This document shows positions 58,246-64,000 of a stretch of 64,000 nucleotides of DNA, piece after piece. The stretch lies in assembly GCF_964199755.1 (NCBI RefSeq), contig NC_133896.1:68613142-68677141 (forward strand), written 5' to 3'. The stretch is from Larus michahellis. Taxonomy: Eukaryota; Chordata; Aves; Charadriiformes; Laridae. Numbering within the stretch: position 1 is the first letter of the stretch; each line of letters starts with the position of its first letter. The notes below the pieces were generated by a model, which did no database searches, was not told the DNA's origin, and worked only from the letters and a program-made list of their open reading frames with translations. Made by a program: the position numbers and the translations under genes.

Positions 58246-61200
58246 AAGGATAATCTGTATGTTCAAAGAAGGCTTTATAAAGCTCCCATTAACCCCGGTG
58301 CCGTACCTAGTGAGGAATCTAATTTATGTTCTGGCAAATGAAAGCCATTTCGAAGACCTTAGTGCTGCAGGTCACTGTCAGACCTTCAAGGTCCGTTGCC
58401 ACCAGTTTAATTTTTCTCCTGCTTGGATTCGCCTCTGTCTTTCCTGAGAAAGGAGGAGCAAAACCATACTCCTGAGGAAAGATTTCCAGAGACATCCAGT
58501 TGTGGATAACTGAGAACAAAGTCCACGTGTGGTTTTTTGCTGTGCCTAGTTAATGTACAGAATGGCTAACGTTCCCGTTGCTTCCTTGAAAAAAAGAGAT
58601 ACTTTCTGGCAAAGAAGCTCTTTTTTATTGCATTTTATCACTTATTCTAGATCTGAATTCCAGTAGCCAATGGCTGGAAATGTCCTTTCAAACTAAAATG
58701 TTGAACTTTAGAGTTTACCCCTGAGTCTTCGAGCTACCTTATCTGAATGGCAGAGGAAATTTTTTTTTCCCATTTTCTTCTGTTATCTTCAGACCCATCC
58801 AGCATCTGAATGTTAAAGAAGTAGCAGTACATTAACCTCAGCCTTGCTTTTGTTCAAAGACTGCAAGTGTTTTACAGGGTTGGCTAAAGATTATCTAACT
58901 TTTTGGTGGGGGAGGAGAGAGAGATGGACAGAGATTTAGCTCTCATCACTGAATGCATGAAGTGAGAATAAAAGCCAGGGCTTTCCTGATCCCATGCTCT
59001 ACTAATAACACTTTTACAAGCTGGTTATGTAATTATCTGTTACCGTATTTCCCCCCCCACACTTCGGGCAGATCAGCTATTTCATCCAACCAAAGCGTTT
59101 TGTGCGGATCTTTGGATAATCCAGTGTCATCACTTCTGCATTGAATTGCAGAAACAAAGCTGGCTATTCCAGTTCACAAGACGGGACAGACCTTTGTTTC
59201 ATTTCTTAAAATGTAATGAAACAAGTGTGCTTTGTTTTGTTGTTTGTTTTTTTTTTTTTCCTTATTCTTGATGGGAGGAGGGAATTTAGGAGAAAAAGGT
59301 ACTCCAAATGATGTCTGTAGAATAAGCGTTGCAGCAATAGACCTGGTTTCCTCTGCGTCTGGGCAACAGTTTACTGCCCTTCTTTCAAATTACGATGCTG
59401 TTTATAATATGTGTTTTAAGAGCGTAGTTAGCATTAATGTTTATGAACAGCATAATAATAATAATTAACAATAATAATTTGCCGTTTCTGGCAGATATAA
59501 CCATTACTGCATAAATAGCCAAGTGTTTGTAGCAACCTGCAAATTTATTGGCTATAAAGCTAACATTAAATTAAGCTAGAGAAGAATTCCTGTATGGCAT
59601 ATGTGTTGAAGAGGATATTCATCCTGTGCTCTGGAAGGAGAGCTACAAGCACTCCATCACCTTTTTTATGGAGCAGCGTTGCCAGATGTGGAGTAAAACA
59701 TGGAGCATCCGTCTCCTGAGCACGCGAAGGGCTCTGTATTGTTTCCCTTGGCAAACCCACATGTGAGCTGAGCTCCTTCCAGACACGGGCGGAGGTGGTG
59801 GTTCATGGCCACCTCTGGCCGAGGGGCCTTAGTCAGGGACAGTCGCACTGGTGCCACTTGTGCAAAGGTTGAATCACTCGCGATGTGTCATTAAGAAGCA
59901 GCTCCTGAGATTTTTACGCTTTACTCGACAGTCTGAAAACCCTGGGAACTGCCAGCTTTATGCTTTGTTTTTCCGAGCAGACCCTTCTCCCCTCTGCTTT
60001 CCCCCAGCTGCAGGGAGGAGAACGGGAATTCCCGTGGGGCTCCTGGCTGCTCCCAGCCATGAGAGCAGCCACCTCGGTCACCAGGCAACCTTCTTGGGTT
60101 CTCTTTGGGTATTTACTAGCATCCTGTGGAAGATGATGGCTCAGCGGAGCGGGGCAGGTCTGCATGTTCAGCAGGGCAGCCGAGGAAGCGTGGGATTCCC
60201 ATTGAAGCCAGGAGGCCGGCCAGGGAAGGTGTGCTAGATAGCCATCACTGGGGCAGAGGCTCTGAGCCCCAACCAGGCTTTAAAAGCTCTGGGGGGCTTT
60301 TCCACATATCCGATGAATACAGATTTTTTTTTTGGACAGGGCTGAAGGTGGAGTGTGAGTACTGGAAGAGGTAACTTATATTTATTTTGACATCGGATCC
60401 CGTGGTGACGTGCATTATGAAGCCAGAGCTGTGTAAGGAACTGTGACTCACATTAGAACATTCGACAAGCTTGACACACCATTTCCTATGACAAGCCTAT
60501 CCCCTAGTGCAGATATCTCTCATTAGAGTGGTAGCATCTGTGTTTCTTATAATAATAATAATTAAAAAAAAGTATAAAAGCCATTAATTTTTGTATTGAA
60601 GTATGTCTGGATTGTATAAGCTTGGAACAAGCTCAGAGTCTGACAGATAACCAAGGTGATGCTTTTGGCTACCCAGAGTTGTGCAGACGATTATCCAAGA
60701 ATACGAACGAGACCTCTTAGTTATGTTTCCACACACTGTTATGCAGTGGAATAGATGTGTGTTTTTAAAACTTATTCTTAGGCTTGAAACTAAGCTTGTT
60801 GCAAACAGGCAGTTCACGCATCTGAGTGGCTGGCTGCATCATCACGACAGATACCGGTAGGCAGCTCTTTCATACTCTTGCAAATTCTTCTTTGCTAAAT
60901 TAATAGAAAAAATGCTGGAACTTGGTTTTCACCGTGGTGGAATTCATCTCTTGGCCATGCGCTGTGGCAGAAGCCCATGGGGTACCTGTGTGTGGCTGCA
61001 GGCTCTTGGCGGCTTTTCTTTTGTCTGACCCAGAGCGAGGAGGAAGAGTTTTTAGTGCCAACAGCACTTTAAGGCCGATCTCCCTGCTGAGTCGCCAGCC
61101 AGGGTTTGTTTGTGGTGGGTATGCTGTGGGCTGCGCTCGCCGCGGCATCCAAAGGGGAGGCAGAAGAATGGCTGGCTGGGGAGGTCAGATTAAAGGGGAA

Positions 61201-62799
61201 AAGCAAGATTTCACAGCCTTTTTTTAATCTTAATGCATTTTATCGTTTCATCCCACTTTTTCAGGCAAGGGTGAGAAGGGACCTTTTTTCCCCCCACTCA
61301 AAAGCCAGGCTGTTGTTTTCCTTAGAGGGGCAGCAGGGATGTAAAGCAATCACCTGAGCCCTTAAGGGTTGATCTGGGTTTTCTGTTTATTTCGATGCCC
61401 CTGAAGATATCTTTTTCTTGACTTGCTCATCAACTGGCAGCTAATAACATCCTGGTGGGGCGAGTAGGGCGAGCGATGTAAATGCCGAAGCGCCACTCGT
61501 TACTGTTACAGGAGAAGTTCCGTGGCGCGAGTGCAAACCAGCTGCACAGCTTGCATGCCATGTTGCATCAGCAGTGCATGATGGCAGGGAGTAAACCCCC
61601 CAGGAGTTTTTGGCGGTGCACGAACTAGAAAAGTGGAGGTTGGCTTAGATGGGCCCATCTGGCTATATCGAGAGCGGCAAAAAATCCCCTTAAAAAATAA
61701 TTTCCCCAATAAGTCTTGAAATCTTTGCAGAAACTTTAGCCAAGCAATCCATTCCAGATTTTGGCGCTCATCCTTTCCCTTCCCGGTGCTCATGCTGAGC
61801 AGATGAGCGCAATGGCCAGACCTAAAATGAAGAGCATCTACAGTCTGATCTCATCCTCCCTTGCTGCCTTTGGCTGGAGAGGAGGAGGAGCTTTGAAATC
61901 GGATTATTACTTCGAGCCTCTTGGCTTTGGAGCTACAGACTGTTCCCCACGTTGCCAATGGGCTTAAAAGCTTAGCAGAACTCCCACTAGGAACCCAGGA
62001 AGCCTCTTACCGCAGGAGATGGTGACACGGCAGGATCAGCTGTTCTTTATTTATCGCCCAGCCGAATCGTCTGGGGAGGGACCATAGCTAACCCGGTGAT
62101 GTTGTTTCCAGAAACACTGTCAAGAACAGGTTAGAGCCGTGATGATGCTCTTCCCCACCGACCTAACTGTGCTTACCTGAGGCGCTACGTAAAACTTGCT
62201 AAAATTTTCAGTGTTTAGCTGCTGGTAGTACTTAGCCCATAAATAGGAATGCTAAATCCAGCATTTGTGAAGAAAGGGAGCTTGGGGTGAGTTGGGTTTG
62301 GTTTTACCAGGAAGGTACTACTGGCATGCAACTGTGAGAACTTAACAATATATAATCTGTATGTTATTATGGGTTAGCTTCAGAATGGTCCCAGTCTCTA
62401 GCTGTCTGCTCACCACTTTCCTCAGCCTGTCTTCCCAGCAAAAAAACCCAAAAGCCTAAACCAGCACAATCTACAAGTAGTTTAACGATCTGAATACATC
62501 TGAAACTCCACACAAGCGCAGCTACCGGGAGAGATCCTTTCTAGGTGATAATAAATGATATCTTTCTGAGGGTGAGGCAAACAGGATGCAATTCAAGCAG
62601 ACTGTGTTTCCTCTCGTACTGTGGTGTTTGGAGGTTATTTTCAGCTAGAGGAGTTGAACTTGTGGCTCGGGCAATAGTGGTCAGCCACTTTGTGGGGGTG
62701 TTTTGGTTTGGGGTTTTTTTAAGGGTGCGGCCCCAGTACTTTTCCTGTAAAGGCACAGACCCCCGATTAGAAATTTAAGCAGACTGGTGTTAAGCTTGC
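58246..62799. other. Intron 1 DNA, nothing recognised except minor repeats
   Basis: Mostly unique. Short AAT/ATA runs occur near 59,450-59,478 and 60,550-60,562. A small CpG cluster lies at about 61,455-61,535. No exon was supported. Confidence 0.5.
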
Positions 62800-62890
62800 T
62801 GTTCTTAATTGCCCTTCGCAGGCCTCTTGGAAGCCTTCCACGGGGTCTGCAAGAGGTCTGCAAACCACAGGCTGGAGAACATTGGTTCTG
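62800..62890 (-). mobile_element. Possible hAT-Charlie (MER5-like) DNA-transposon end
   Basis: GGGGTCTGCAAGAGGTCTGC followed by AAACCACAGGCTGGAGAACA and TTGG resembles the reverse complement of the hAT-Charlie terminal region (consensus: cagtggttctcaacctgtgg, tccgcggaccc). Only one end is seen. Weak to moderate call. Confidence 0.42.
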
Positions 62891-63194
62891 CTGAGCCTGA
62901 AATGTCTGTCTCTCCCCTGTGTAAAGCCAGCTCAGTGCCCAGTGCAGTGCTTGCCCCTCAGCCAGCATAACTGGCTTAGGGTAAATGGTGTAGATTATCT
63001 GCTCTGAAGGAAGAGGGGATTATTTTGAAAGGGAGAAATGATCCTTTGGAGGGAAATAGCACGATCTCCAAATGCTTTGGCTGCTAATAAAACTGCTGAA
63101 AAAGAAAGATGATGGCAGTGGCATCGAGTGTCAAGCCTTATGGCTTCTCTCTCAGCCGCGCCACTGAGCGAAGCACGCCCTGAGTGAAGTAAAG

Positions 63195-63345
63195 ATGCTG
63201 GGACTTGTGTTAGTTTCTCCATCTGTAAAATTACTCTGCATGTGGGTGTGTGCCTCCCCTTCCTTCACAGGTGCTGCAAGGCTTTACTGAATGTTCTTTA
63301 AATGCTTTGATGCTCTAGGATGAAAGCTGCTCTAGAGGCATCAAG
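63195..63345 (+). mobile_element. MIR/CORE-type SINE relic
   Basis: TTAGTTTCTCCATCTGTAAA followed by ATTAC, then TTCACAGGTGCTGCAAGG, then AATGCTTTGATGCTCTAGGA and TGAAAGCTGCTCTAGAGG matches the 3' half of an old amniote MIR (consensus: cagtttccccatctgtaaaa, tcacagggttgttgtgagga, agcgctttgagatccttgga). Confidence 0.72.
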
Positions 63346-64000
63346 TACTAATGTCTAACTATTAAACAGAAACTAATCGCTTGTTACTTCGGAGCTTTAG
63401 ATGTACCCTGTCCATCTGAAAAGGTACTTTGCAGGGGGAAGAAACGGAACGAACAGCAGTTTTACATCTTTTAAGTGCTGACGATGCATAAAATTCATAA
63501 CGAATGTAGTTCTTGTCCCAAATCGCTTGCACTGCAGGCAAGATGAGCCAGGAGGAAAGCTTTATTAACACCGGTATGCTGCTATGGGGCATGAGGGAGA
63601 CGGGATTGATCAGTCTGAAATCTCTTTTTAGTACAGTTTAGCCGCCCAGCGTGAGCTGCTCGTATTTGTTTGTATTACACAGCAGTGAAAAATTCCAGTT
63701 GGAGAGCAAGCGGCGGCGTGCTGTGCAAACAGGGGAGGGGTCCCTGTCCCAAAGGAGGGATCAGGCAGCAGGTTAACGTGGATGGAGAACAAGAAGCCAC
63801 AACCATTCTGGCCAGTGGGATAGAGGGTAGACAGCATGGTGGTCTCAGATCACCAGCAGCCTTGTGCCCATCCCAGATTTTTAAGCATCCTCATAGAGAG
63901 GCTAAAGGAGGACAAAACCGAGGCACCGGGGGGAGCATATGGGATTCGTTCTTTGCAAACAGCCGTAATGTGGAGGCAATATGACAAATTCTCCCTGGCT
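63346..64000. other. Intron 1 DNA at window end
   Basis: Unique DNA with no supported exon. The open frame reaching 63,984 on + does not resemble CECR2 or any known protein. Confidence 0.5.

Larger units (their letters stand above)
19071..64000 (+). other. CECR2: CECR2 intron 1 (5' part, open-ended)
   Basis: From the exon 1 donor to the window end I found no exon continuing the CECR2 frame. The expected next residues after FEIE are glutamate/leucine-rich (ELEAAL), followed by a segment containing CLLQGCYQRRD, and neither is encoded in any frame I could read. The simplest reading is a first intron of at least 44.9 kb, in line with the long first intron of mammalian CECR2. A very short or diverged exon could still be missed by eye, and a nested non-coding gene cannot be ruled out. 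Confidence 0.75.

Overview
The window looks like avian nuclear DNA. Repeats are sparse. The youngest interspersed element is a 5'-truncated CR1 LINE of the type abundant in birds (57,192-57,626). Behind it lie decayed CR1/L3-like LINEs, MIR/CORE-type SINEs and a few DNA-transposon relics shared across amniotes. Mammalian repeats such as Alu or L1 are absent. I cannot name the species; the CR1 type suggests a neoavian bird, which is an inference from remembered repeat consensus.

Only one protein-coding gene is supported. A roughly 2-kb CpG island (about 17,850-19,935) carries the first coding exon of CECR2 on the + strand (18,882-19,070). CECR2 is the bromodomain and DDT-domain subunit of the ISWI-type remodeller CERF. 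The exon gives 63 residues with a glycine-rich insertion near the N-terminus, then the first helix of the DDT region, and stops in phase 0 at a GTGAGA splice donor. The leader holds two short upstream ORFs, a GGA/GAA repeat and GC boxes.

Positions 1 to about 17,850 are upstream intergenic DNA. They hold a MIR relic, an ancient CR1 relic and a 0.8-kb pyrimidine-rich tract, but no recognisable exon. Everything from 19,071 to 64,000 is read as part of CECR2 intron 1, because no second exon was found. That makes the intron at least 44.9 kb in this genome. It contains a degenerate tandem array of about 37-bp units shortly after exon 1 (20,271-20,560), a 51-bp tandem duplication, an internal GC/CpG-rich island (about 42,540-43,290), a cluster of ancient LINE pieces (45.6-53.7 kb), and many long poly(T) tracts on the sense strand.

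The most unusual items are the degenerate array near 20.4 kb, the C-rich to G-rich strand switch in the CpG island, the intronic CpG island at 42.5 kb and a smaller CpG cluster at 50.1-50.4 kb. No viral, toxin, CRISPR or prokaryotic system was seen. Repeat names rest on remembered consensus sequences, not on a database search.
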